DNA of 16,799 nucleotides. It comes from Bacillota bacterium. GTDB lineage: Bacteria; Bacillota; Clostridia; Lachnospirales; Lachnospiraceae. A program made the translations under genes and the position numbers. A model generated the notes under the pieces. That model searched no databases and was not told where the DNA came from. It saw only the letters and a list, made by a program, of their open reading frames with translations. Position 1 is the first letter of the stretch. Every line of letters begins with the position of its first letter. Positions 6,431 to 13,422 of this stretch are shown here, piece by piece. The stretch spans positions 1 through 16,799 of the forward strand of contig JAEYQV010000043.1 in the NCBI GenBank assembly GCA_023409835.1. Reading direction: 5' to 3'.

Positions 6431-7720
6431 ATGAATATACATAAGGCGAATAATCAAATGACTTCTCTCCATAAGGAATTCTGGGACAGTCTTAGATCCG
6501 ACATTCTGATATCTAACCAGAATATTAACTTTGAGGATTTAGCTTATCACATCGAGAAAAATTATATGTTCTCCTTGTTTTTCAGGGGGACTTCTTATAA
6601 AGATTATTATTTAGAAGTGACCGGTTTCAAGAATATCTTCCACTTAAAGGACAGCGGCTATCTGATTGTATTGGAGATACTTCCTGAGGATAAGCCAAAC
6701 CTCTTCGATTTTGCTATTGATGAATATGAATTCTACCACTTCCTGAAAGGTGTTTTATCCGAATATTATGTTATTAATACCATCGGTCCAATCATCTCCA
6801 ATCGGATCAGCATATTAATATCTGAGGATCATCCCTCTGTAACAGGTAAGGATACCAAGAAAGACAGTATCACAATCACAAGGCTTCTGGTGGAAGCCGT
6901 CCGAAATGAATTCCATGTATCTACCATAGCCGGTATTGGCAATACTCAGAATCTCCAATCCATCTATACTTCCTTTATAGAAGCCATGTCCTGTATGCAC
7001 CGCTGTCAACCCGGTGACATCCTTCATGTAAAGGACCTCGTTACCATGGAACAGGATTACCAATATGAATATAGGGAAGCCGAGAAGCATATGCTGGAAG
7101 CCATTCGCCTCCGTAAAGCCGAAGCCTATGATTATTTTATTATGATGTTGAACTATATTGAACAGCTGAACGATGACGTAAAGAGAAATATGATTCTGGA
7201 GGCACTGGTGCTGGCAGCTCATGCTGCTAAGATGGACAGAGAAAACGAAACAGATTATTTCAATTATACCTCCCAATTACCCAAGCTGTTGGAGTATAAA
7301 GGCGAACAACTGATAGAATGGGCTTATCAGCGGTTCATGTACATCACAGGCTTTATGAAGCCCCAGGTCTCCATTGATTATTCCAATAAGATTGTTCAGG
7401 CGACCAGAGAATATCTGGAGGCCCATTATTCCGAAGAAATCTCTTTGGAGGATGTTGCCGAGTATGTTAATATCAGCCCTCAGTATTTCAGTAAGCTGAT
7501 CAAGAAGAATACCGGTTTCAATTTTATTGACTGGCTATCCATGCTTCGCGTAAAAAAAGCAAAGGAGTTGTTAACCAACTCCAATTATACAGTGAAAGAA
7601 GTATGTTTTATGGTAGGGTATAAGGATCCGAATTATTTCAGCCGGATTTTCAAGAAAAAGCTTGGTATAACCCCCAGCGAATTTGTTAAAAACAGATCCT
7701 ATGTTAACAATAAGAGCTGA
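6431..7720 (+). CDS. AraC-family transcriptional regulator with degenerate GGDEF-like domain (YesN type)
   Basis: Encodes 429 residues. The C-terminal ~100 residues are a double helix-turn-helix of the AraC family: ISLEDVAEYVNISPQYFSKL, then VKEVCFMVGYKDPNYFSRIF and KKKLGITPSEFV. The middle segment (about residues 155-205, with VSTIAGIGNTQNLQSIYTSF) resembles the degenerate GGDEF-like linker of YesN/CdaR-type regulators. No receiver domain or phospho-acceptor region is apparent at the N-terminus, so the input signal is unknown. The frame opens at 6413, but AAGGAG at 6418-6423 points to the ATG at 6431. It is the only plus-strand gene here and is divergent from the protease gene, which makes that gene a candidate target. 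Confidence 0.85.
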   Translation: MNIHKANNQMTSLHKEFWDSLRSDILISNQNINFEDLAYHIEKNYMFSLFFRGTSYKDYYLEVTGFKNIFHLKDSGYLIVLEILPEDKPNLFDFAIDEYEFYHFLKGVLSEYYVINTIGPIISNRISILISEDHPSVTGKDTKKDSITITRLLVEAVRNEFHVSTIAGIGNTQNLQSIYTSFIEAMSCMHRCQPGDILHVKDLVTMEQDYQYEYREAEKHMLEAIRLRKAEAYDYFIMMLNYIEQLNDDVKRNMILEALVLAAHAAKMDRENETDYFNYTSQLPKLLEYKGEQLIEWAYQRFMYITGFMKPQVSIDYSNKIVQATREYLEAHYSEEISLEDVAEYVNISPQYFSKLIKKNTGFNFIDWLSMLRVKKAKELLTNSNYTVKEVCFMVGYKDPNYFSRIFKKKLGITPSEFVKNRSYVNNKS

Positions 7721-8978
7721 AGAATAATCCACTGTAAATAGATGTCATATACAGGTTATCGGAGATATCCCTTTTGCTGTTCGGATAAGTTACAATCATC
7801 TTGTCCAAATATTCCATCGGATTAATTGAGATTTCCTCGGCTTTGCCGAGGATTTTTGTAATAAATCCCTTCTTGCAGGTGAAAAAGTCCCGTAGACTTC
7901 CATTCTTAGCAGCAAGGTCACTGAGTCTCTCATCTCTTGAGAGTGTTCCGTCCTCTGCAACCTTTAATCCAACTGCAGCCATCTCCTCTTGATAGCTTTT
8001 CTCTATACTCTTAAATTCGTTGATCAGCTTTCTGGCACCAAAGCTGCCGTTTTCTTCTTTTCTGGTCCCGGCCAGGTGCATCAAATCATTAAAGGTTTCC
8101 AGAACAGAATCCACCTGTTCCAATATACTCTTGGGATCGTTTAGCAGCCGAAGATTTACCGGCTTATCGCTGATCTCATATAAGGAAACCTGAAGCGCAT
8201 TTTCAATCTGAAAGGTATTAGCATTCGTTTGCTTCTCTACCCCATTGATGACAAATCGAGCATTAACTCCCGGCTTCTCCATGCGGTTAAGCCCAAAGAA
8301 ATCCACAATTCCCTCCCGATATCCATCCGCATCCTCGAAGAAAAAGGCTCTCTCCCCATACTCTCCGGTAAATTCCGAGACGATTCTCATTCGGCTATAT
8401 TCCCGATTCGCTCCGTCCTCAATCGCAACCGACAGCTCCGGCAATGCCTGATCCAGATAATCAGCCATTCGCCCGATCGTATCCTGGTTATTGTAATTCT
8501 CCTTCTGTTGAAAGGTCAGATCATAGGACTTTCCCCTAATATATGCCCGAAAATCATACATGCCTCTGTCCAGACCGCGGGAGGGTTTGAATAAATCCTT
8601 ACTGACATTAACCTGTGGTAAAGCCAGTGTCTCCACCTTCAGTGAGATATCCTCCGGCAATCTGCTGACATCCTTACTGACCAGTATAGCGTCAAGGGCC
8701 TCCTCATCGCTGTTCGCCACAAACTTTTGATTATAGCTCGGCTGGTCGGGATCCGTCATATCTGCCAGCTTTGCTTTTAAAAGCATGGATGCATCCTTAA
8801 TTCCAAAGGTGAATTCCTGATTCTCTCTGGATAGGTTGAACTTGTAGAAACCGGAAGTACGGCTTTGTTTGATTATATTCTCATATATTTTCTTTAAATC
8901 GTTCTTATTATGTACTCTGTTTCTTGCTATCTGCTTAGGCAAATAGCTCTCTATCATATAGTTATATGCCTGTATCAT
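7704..8978 (-). CDS. Orphan protein resembling the FliD (flagellar cap) C-terminal region
   Basis: Encodes 424 residues with no signal peptide or membrane span. Residues 239-300 (ARFVINGVEKQTNANTFQIE, then VNLRLLNDPKSILEQVDSVL) and 334-355 (AAVGLKVAEDGTLSRDERLS) have the pattern of FliD C-terminal domains: NG..., a sheet-rich segment, D...I...V, and GL...DGTL..D. The FliD N-terminal D0 region is not recognisable, and no flagellar gene is in the window. It ends in SSYC with a terminal Cys. The ATG at 8976-8978 has AAGGAG at good spacing. The 3' end overlaps the convergent AraC gene by 17 bp. Naming it FliD outright would overreach. Confidence 0.6.
   Translation of the reverse strand: MIQAYNYMIESYLPKQIARNRVHNKNDLKKIYENIIKQSRTSGFYKFNLSRENQEFTFGIKDASMLLKAKLADMTDPDQPSYNQKFVANSDEEALDAILVSKDVSRLPEDISLKVETLALPQVNVSKDLFKPSRGLDRGMYDFRAYIRGKSYDLTFQQKENYNNQDTIGRMADYLDQALPELSVAIEDGANREYSRMRIVSEFTGEYGERAFFFEDADGYREGIVDFFGLNRMEKPGVNARFVINGVEKQTNANTFQIENALQVSLYEISDKPVNLRLLNDPKSILEQVDSVLETFNDLMHLAGTRKEENGSFGARKLINEFKSIEKSYQEEMAAVGLKVAEDGTLSRDERLSDLAAKNGSLRDFFTCKKGFITKILGKAEEISINPMEYLDKMIVTYPNSKRDISDNLYMTSIYSGLFFSSYC
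7835..7859 (+). terminator. Intrinsic terminator of the AraC gene inside the convergent coding sequence
   Basis: Perfect 7-bp stem CCTCGGC-TTT-GCCGAGG (7835-7851) followed by ATTTTTGT on the plus strand, 115 bases past the AraC stop. On the minus strand the same bases encode the Lys-Ala-Glu-Glu segment of the FliD-like protein. The U-tract is on the plus-strand side, so it should stop AraC transcripts. Confidence 0.7.
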
Positions 8979-9046
8979 ACAAGACTCCTTTCCCGTATGA
9001 ATCTCTATTCTAAGGTCCGACTGATATCACTATCGTTTGAGCTTAT

Positions 9047-10060
9047 TCAGGTATTTATTCTTCTGACGGAATTACCGATTAATAATGTCTGCTTCATAAA
9101 TACGGTATCCGCTGCCTGCTCCTGCGGATTTTCAATCATATTGATCAGCCTCCTGGCTGCCTCCCGTCCAATACTATCTCGTTCCTGTTTCACGGTAGTC
9201 AGCTTAACGCCAATCAGCTGCTGGGATTCCAGCCCGTCATAGCCTGCAATTGAGATGTCCTTGATTATCTTAAGACCTCTCTTACGGATTGCATTTATGA
9301 TTCCTACCGAAGATAAGTCATCCGGTGCTATGATGCAGGTAGGAGGGTCCTTTCGCTTAAGCAACCTCTCTGTCAGTTCCTCTGTCAGCATCTGATTCCG
9401 GTATAATCCTTCTACTATGTACTCCCGGGGTATCGTGACATGATTTTCCTTCATTGCATCCAGAAAACCCTCAATTCGGTTTAAGGTAACCAGAGTCTTA
9501 TTGCCATGAATATAGGCTACCTTGGTATGCCCCTGGCGGAGGATGTAATTAGCCAGCTGCTTCATACCTCCATAGTTATCAGAAATGATGGAATAGGTTT
9601 TTTGAAATGCATAATCAATCGTAACAATCGGCAGATTACTCTCGGCAAGCTTAATAACTTCCTCGTTCTCATAATCTGCACATACGATGCAGACACCGTC
9701 AAAATGCCGGTATTGGCAGTGTTCCAGGTATGTCATCTTTCTACTTCCGACATGATGCTCAATGAAGGTGATATCGTATCCTCCCTGTGCGGCTTCTTCC
9801 CGGAAAGCGGAAAGAATATGAGCGAAGTAGTCATTTCTCAGTCCCAAGGATGTATAGGTTGCGAATAACACTCCGAGGTTATATGTTTTCTTCAGCTTCA
9901 ATGCCCTCGCATTGGCATTTGGAAAATATCCCATCTCATTCGCAGTCCGGATTACAAGTTTCCTGGTCTTATCGCTAATATCCGTATATCCGTTTAGTGC
10001 CTTACTTACAGTTGAAACAGATACGCCACATTTTTCTGAAAGCTCTAAAATAGTTGTCAT
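9047..10060 (-). CDS. LacI/GalR-family transcriptional repressor
   Basis: Encodes 337 residues. The N-terminal helix-turn-helix reads ILELSEKCGVSVSTVSKALN, followed by the hinge (about 46-60, NANARALKLKKT) and a periplasmic-binding-protein-like effector domain to the end. Residue pattern PTCIIAPDDLSSVGIINAIR and the IAGYDG motif are typical of sugar-responsive members. The ATG at 10058-10060 has GGGGAG at good spacing. No sugar transport or glycosidase gene lies beside it, so its regulon and effector cannot be named. It ends 68 bases before the FliD-like gene on the same strand; the two may be co-transcribed. Confidence 0.9.
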   Translation of the reverse strand: MTTILELSEKCGVSVSTVSKALNGYTDISDKTRKLVIRTANEMGYFPNANARALKLKKTYNLGVLFATYTSLGLRNDYFAHILSAFREEAAQGGYDITFIEHHVGSRKMTYLEHCQYRHFDGVCIVCADYENEEVIKLAESNLPIVTIDYAFQKTYSIISDNYGGMKQLANYILRQGHTKVAYIHGNKTLVTLNRIEGFLDAMKENHVTIPREYIVEGLYRNQMLTEELTERLLKRKDPPTCIIAPDDLSSVGIINAIRKRGLKIIKDISIAGYDGLESQQLIGVKLTTVKQERDSIGREAARRLINMIENPQEQAADTVFMKQTLLIGNSVRRINT

Positions 10061-10100
10061 AGCTTTCTCCCCTAATATCCCTCAATATACATTCTATTCC

Positions 10101-10129
10101 ATTTTATAACATTATACACATTTATTCAA
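10101..10129 (-). promoter_or_regulatory. Likely promoter of the LacI-family gene
   Basis: -35 TTGAAT (complement of 10124-10129) and -10 TAAAAT (complement of 10101-10106) with a 17-base spacer, about 40 bases before the start codon. An overlapping TATAAT at 10110-10115 lacks a matching -35. Confidence 0.5.
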
Positions 10130-10146
10130 GCTTAATATGAGGGGGC

Positions 10147-10268
10147 GGGGACTAATATCATGAGTTTCCCGGCGAATCTCTCATAAGCTATAAAGAACAG
10201 ACTGTCAGATGACACGCTCGATGAAACTTACTCGCTAGGCCCGTGGGTAGGTAGCTAAGTCCGGGAGT
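10147..10268. other. Multi-helix intergenic block of unknown type
   Basis: This GC-richer segment of the 490-base gene-free gap has nested complementary pieces. CCCGG (10168-10172) pairs with CCGGG (10261-10265); ATGAG with CTCAT (10160-10164, 10180-10184); TGTCA with TGACA (10203-10214). CTTA and GCTA (10227-10237) pair with TAGC and TAAG (10252-10259) around CCC-GT-GGG. Some pairings are mutually exclusive. There is no coding frame, and I do not recognise a known riboswitch core. Strand is undetermined. Confidence 0.4.
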
Positions 10269-10280
10269 CTATTCTATGAA

Positions 10281-10350
10281 ACAAGATGAAACAGATAAAT
10301 CGTGTTTCACTTATCATAAACAAGATGAAACGATAAATCGTTTCCCTTGT
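10281..10350. repeat. Twin GATGAAAC hairpins
   Basis: Two tandem units of about 38 bases. Unit 2 is ACAAG-at-GAAACGAT-aa-ATCGTTTC-c-CTTGT (10320-10350), nearly perfect. Unit 1 (10281-10314) has GAAACA / TGTTTC plus GAT / ATC. Both start ACAAGATGAAAC. A third GATGAAAC is at 10220-10227 in the neighbouring block. No U-tract follows on either strand. Confidence 0.6.
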
Positions 10351-10387
10351 CATAACCGGATTGGTCTGCCTGTGGCAGCCAACCGCT

Positions 10388-10446
10388 TATAAAAAGAGTG
10401 CATATAAGAAACTGCACCGGATGATGCAGCTTCATTATATGCACTC
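10388..10446 (-). terminator. Intrinsic terminator of the rnf operon
   Basis: Long stem with perfect 12-base arms, GAGTGCATATAA (10396-10407) and TTATATGCACTC (10435-10446), plus inner CTGCA / TGCAG. On the minus strand it is followed by TTTTTATAA. It starts about 110 bases after the rnfB stop. Confidence 0.85.
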
Positions 10447-10503
10447 TGAATATCTCTATGAATATCCGTATGAATTTCACTCTGAATATCCTTTTGAACA
10501 GCT
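10444..10503. repeat. Imperfect 12-nt tandem repeat after rnfB
   Basis: Five units of about 12 bases with consensus CTNTGAATATCC (for example CTATGAATATCC and CTCTGAATATCC; the last is diverged). The repeat lies between the rnfB stop and the terminator. No start codon with a ribosome binding site precedes it. Confidence 0.55.
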
Positions 10504-10553
10504 CTTTTCTTATTCGTGTCGGTAATAATCCTTCACGATAACGAACTGCTTTA

Positions 10554-11426
10554 TCAAGCCTTGCTTTCCTGTACCCGAATAACCTTTACCGGGCATGCAG
10601 CGGCACATTTACCGCAGTTTGTACACTTACTGTAATCAATATATGCCAGATTATCCTCTACGTGAATGGCATCATATTCGCAGTTCTTCACACATAGCTT
10701 ACAGCCGATACAGCCGATGGAGCAGGCAGCCTTAACATCCTTGCCCTTATCCTTAGAGCTGCAGGCTACCAATGTCTTTGATCGATAAGGAACCAGTTCG
10801 ATCAGCTTGTTCGGACATTCTGCAATACAGGAGCTGCAACCGGTGCACTTCTCCTTATCTACAACTGCGATACCATTTACGATATGGATTGCATCAAACT
10901 TACATGCCTTTACACAGGAGCCGAAGCCCATACAGCCGTAGCTGCATTTTTTATTTGCATTACCGGGTGCAAGAGTTGCTTTTTTACAGTCTCTGACACC
11001 GTAGTATTCATAATTTACTTCCGTCTTATCACAGGTTCCTGCACATTTAACGAAAGCAACCATTTCTTCTTCCACAGCCGCTGTGGTACCCATAACCTCA
11101 GCAATCTTATTATGAACCTCCTGGTTAGCAACAGGACATACATTGACCTTGGCAACTCCCTCTGCAATTGCCTTTGCACAGGCATCACAGCCAGCGTAGC
11201 CACAGCCGCCGCAGTTTACTCCGGGCAGAAGTTCTCTGACCCTTGACTCTGTCTCATCCACTGCCACCTCAAACTTCTTGGCTGCAAAGCCTAAAAACAA
11301 TCCGATCAGCAGACCTGTTACTGCCACTACTCCGGTTGCAGTCACAACTCCCTGAATATTAAATGTGTTGGATGCCAGAAATACATTGGGAAGGGAGCCT
11401 GCCGCAACTATAAAATGACTTAACAA
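10554..11426 (-). CDS. rnfB: Rnf complex iron-sulfur subunit RnfB
   Basis: Encodes 290 residues. One membrane span (about 27-49) is followed by an Fe-S domain with Cys72, Cys75, Cys80 and Cys97 (VNCGGCGYAGCDAC). Four ferredoxin-like 4Fe-4S motifs follow: 161-175, 194-204 (CTGCSSCIAEC), 235-249 and 268-278 (CTNCGKCAAAC). RnfB is the ferredoxin-side electron input of the ferredoxin:NAD+ oxidoreductase. The frame extends to 11459 inside rnfA, but GGGAGG lies eight bases before a TTG at 11424-11426, so that TTG is the likely start and rnfB begins 16 bases after the rnfA stop. It is the last gene of the operon. Confidence 0.94.
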   Translation of the reverse strand: MLSHFIVAAGSLPNVFLASNTFNIQGVVTATGVVAVTGLLIGLFLGFAAKKFEVAVDETESRVRELLPGVNCGGCGYAGCDACAKAIAEGVAKVNVCPVANQEVHNKIAEVMGTTAAVEEEMVAFVKCAGTCDKTEVNYEYYGVRDCKKATLAPGNANKKCSYGCMGFGSCVKACKFDAIHIVNGIAVVDKEKCTGCSSCIAECPNKLIELVPYRSKTLVACSSKDKGKDVKAACSIGCIGCKLCVKNCEYDAIHVEDNLAYIDYSKCTNCGKCAAACPVKVIRVQESKA

Positions 11427-11442
11427 TTTGTATTCCTCCCTT

Positions 11443-12033
11443 CTATAAAAGACCAGCAAATCCGGAGAAGGCCATAGCCATCAGGGTTGCTGTTATCAGT
11501 ACGATTGGCGAGCCCTTGAAGGAATTAGGAACATCATTATGCTCCATCTGCTCACGGATACCTGCCAGGATAACAATCGCAATCGTATAACCAATACCGA
11601 TTGCCAAGCCATTTACGATACCGGTTACGATATCATAATTCTCTTCTACGTTCAGCAGGGCAACACCAAGCACTGCACAGTTAGTAGTAATCAGAGGAAG
11701 ATATACGCCAAGAGCTTTATAAAGCGAAGGGCTGTATTTTTTGATTACCATCTCTACAAACTGTACCAGACAGGCAATTACCAGAATAAAGACGATAGTC
11801 TGAAGATACTTGAGATCAAATCTCTTCAGGATGTATTTATATATTACACTGGTAATCGCAGAGGCCAGGGCAGTAACGAAAATAACCGCAAAGCCCATTC
11901 CGACGGAGGTCTTTATCTTGTTTGAAATACCCACGAAGGAGCAAATGCCCAGGAATTGACTTAGTACAACATTATTAACAAATACAGAACCAATCACAAC
12001 GATCAGTAATTTTACAAAGTAATCCGAACTCAT
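11443..12033 (-). CDS. rnfA: Rnf complex membrane subunit RnfA
   Basis: Encodes 196 residues, almost entirely hydrophobic, with about six membrane spans. Signature segments are VNNVVLSQFLGICSFVGISN near the N-terminus and LGVYLPLITTNCAVLGVALL in the middle; each carries one of the conserved Cys residues thought to bind a shared Fe-S cluster with RnfE. RnfA and RnfE are inverted-topology partners in the ion-translocating core. The ATG at 12031-12033 has AGGAGG at good spacing, located in the end of rnfE, which stops five bases earlier. Confidence 0.96.
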   Translation of the reverse strand: MSSDYFVKLLIVVIGSVFVNNVVLSQFLGICSFVGISNKIKTSVGMGFAVIFVTALASAITSVIYKYILKRFDLKYLQTIVFILVIACLVQFVEMVIKKYSPSLYKALGVYLPLITTNCAVLGVALLNVEENYDIVTGIVNGLAIGIGYTIAIVILAGIREQMEHNDVPNSFKGSPIVLITATLMAMAFSGFAGLL

Positions 12034-12038
12034 CTAAA

Positions 12039-12785
12039 TCAATCCTCCTTCTCGGTTTTCATGGAACTAACTTTAGCTGCAACTTCTTTCGCTTCACTTA
12101 TCCCATTATGATTAGCGGTAAAGGTTTCACCGCTGCAGTGGGAACAGTCTCCGTTGCAGGCAAGTCCTGCACTTTTTCCCGGCTTATTCGTAGCGGAAGG
12201 AAGATTCAGCTTGTTCTGAATCGCTGTCACAATTGCCAGCACAAGGAAGGCTCCCGGTGCCTGAACGAACATGCTGATCGGTTCGAAGGAATCCGGTGTT
12301 ACCTGATAGCCGAATAAGGTACCGGCGCCCAGAACCTCACGGAAGGCTCCGATGATAAGCAATGCCATGGTAAAGCCAAGTCCCATACCGATACCATCAA
12401 AGAAAGATACTCCAACGGGATTCTTAGCTGCATATGCCTCTACACGGCCGAAGATAATGCAGTTAACAACAATCAACGGAATATAGATACCCAATGAATC
12501 ATTGATCGCCGGGAAGTAAGCCTTCATCACCAGCTCAACTACAGTTACGAGTGAAGCAACCACTACGATAAAATAAGGCATTCTCACCTTGTTAGGGATG
12601 AATTTCCTGAGTGCTGATATCAGCAGGTTGGACAGCATCAGTACTGCTGTCGTTGATAACCCCATTCCGATACCGTTGCTGGCAGAGGTTGTTACCGCCA
12701 AGGTGGGACACATACCAAGCATCATAATAAAAGTAGGGTTTTCTTTGATTATTCCGTTATAAAGACGCTCTGTATACTTATTCAT
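12039..12785 (-). CDS. rnfE: Rnf complex membrane subunit RnfE with Cys-containing tail
   Basis: Encodes 248 residues with about six membrane spans. Conserved segments include NPTFIMMLGMCPTLAVTTSA and LGIYIPLIVVNCIIFGRVEA, homologous to RnfA. It forms the ion-translocating core with RnfA. The ATG at 12783-12785 is eight bases after AGGAGG; an in-frame GTG nine bases upstream lies in that binding site and is rejected. The start overlaps the rnfG stop by eight bases (ATGAATAA). The last ~45 residues are a hydrophilic extension holding CNGDCSHC (Cys210, Cys214, Cys217), then a charged end, making the protein longer than the roughly 200-residue core. Confidence 0.94.
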   Translation of the reverse strand: MNKYTERLYNGIIKENPTFIMMLGMCPTLAVTTSASNGIGMGLSTTAVLMLSNLLISALRKFIPNKVRMPYFIVVVASLVTVVELVMKAYFPAINDSLGIYIPLIVVNCIIFGRVEAYAAKNPVGVSFFDGIGMGLGFTMALLIIGAFREVLGAGTLFGYQVTPDSFEPISMFVQAPGAFLVLAIVTAIQNKLNLPSATNKPGKSAGLACNGDCSHCSGETFTANHNGISEAKEVAAKVSSMKTEKED

Positions 12786-13422
12786 TTGCTCCACCTCCTA
12801 ATTCTGTGGAATTATCATTAAGAAATTCAATTCCGGCATTGATTGCGTTCGTAATTGCTTTCGATGTAATAGTCGCACTACTGATTGCATCGATTTGGTC
12901 GTCCGACGTAGCTCCTGTCTTAGTGACCTCAAATTGACTAACCGCCTTATCGCTAAACTGGTCAATAAACTCAGGCTTCGAAGCATTCATACCCAGTCCC
13001 GCAGTCTCATTCAGTGCAAGGAATTCAACACTGGTCACCTTACCCTCCAGAGTATAACCGAAGGTCATGGTAATCGTATCCTTATACCCTTTGTTGCTTA
13101 CCTGAATGATATAACCAACCAGATTATTACTGCTGTCATATGCCATATTAATCTCGTCGATCGTTACGTTTCTGTAGGAGGAATTAAGAGTTGTTAAATC
13201 CGTCTCTGCTACCAGACTCATCAGCTTCTCATCCGGCTGCGGATTTGTATCAGGATAAACTGCCTGATAGGCTTTCTCTTTTTTTAGAGCATTTTGCTCC
13301 GCAATCGGTGCTTTTGTTAATTCGTAAATATAGCTGAGTGCAAATGCGCAAATCAGTGTTACGATGAACAGTGCCAGGGCATCCTTCAGGATGGAGCCCT
13401 TCTTTTCTTTCTTATTTTCCAC
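12778..13422 (-). CDS. rnfG: Rnf complex flavoprotein subunit RnfG
   Basis: Encodes 214 residues: a short basic N-terminus, one membrane span (about 14-34) and an extracytoplasmic FMN-binding domain. The covalent FMN site is SSATIT near the C-terminus, with Thr184 the expected phosphoester-linked residue; NETAGLG (138-144) is the other family motif. The frame extends to a TTG at 13441-13443, but AAGGAG ten bases before a GTG at 13420-13422 favours that GTG. The start overlaps the rnfD stop by 11 bases, with the binding site inside rnfD. RnfG passes electrons between the membrane subunits. Confidence 0.93.
   Translation of the reverse strand: MENKKEKKGSILKDALALFIVTLICAFALSYIYELTKAPIAEQNALKKEKAYQAVYPDTNPQPDEKLMSLVAETDLTTLNSSYRNVTIDEINMAYDSSNNLVGYIIQVSNKGYKDTITMTFGYTLEGKVTSVEFLALNETAGLGMNASKPEFIDQFSDKAVSQFEVTKTGATSDDQIDAISSATITSKAITNAINAGIEFLNDNSTELGGGANE

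Noticed and set aside
8979..9046. Sigma-28 (flagellar) promoter for the FliD-like gene.
   Set aside because: The CTCAAA...GTCGGACC pattern is too far from the flagellar consensus.
10444..10503. Tandem repeats as a possible CRISPR array.
   Set aside because: Units are about 12 bases, contiguous and imperfect, with no spacers and no cas genes.
10350..10532. Open minus-strand frame encoding a periodic peptide (DIQS, EIHT, DIHR, DIQS).
   Set aside because: No start codon with a ribosome binding site, it runs through the rnf terminator, and the periodicity is simply the 12-nt tandem repeat read in frame.
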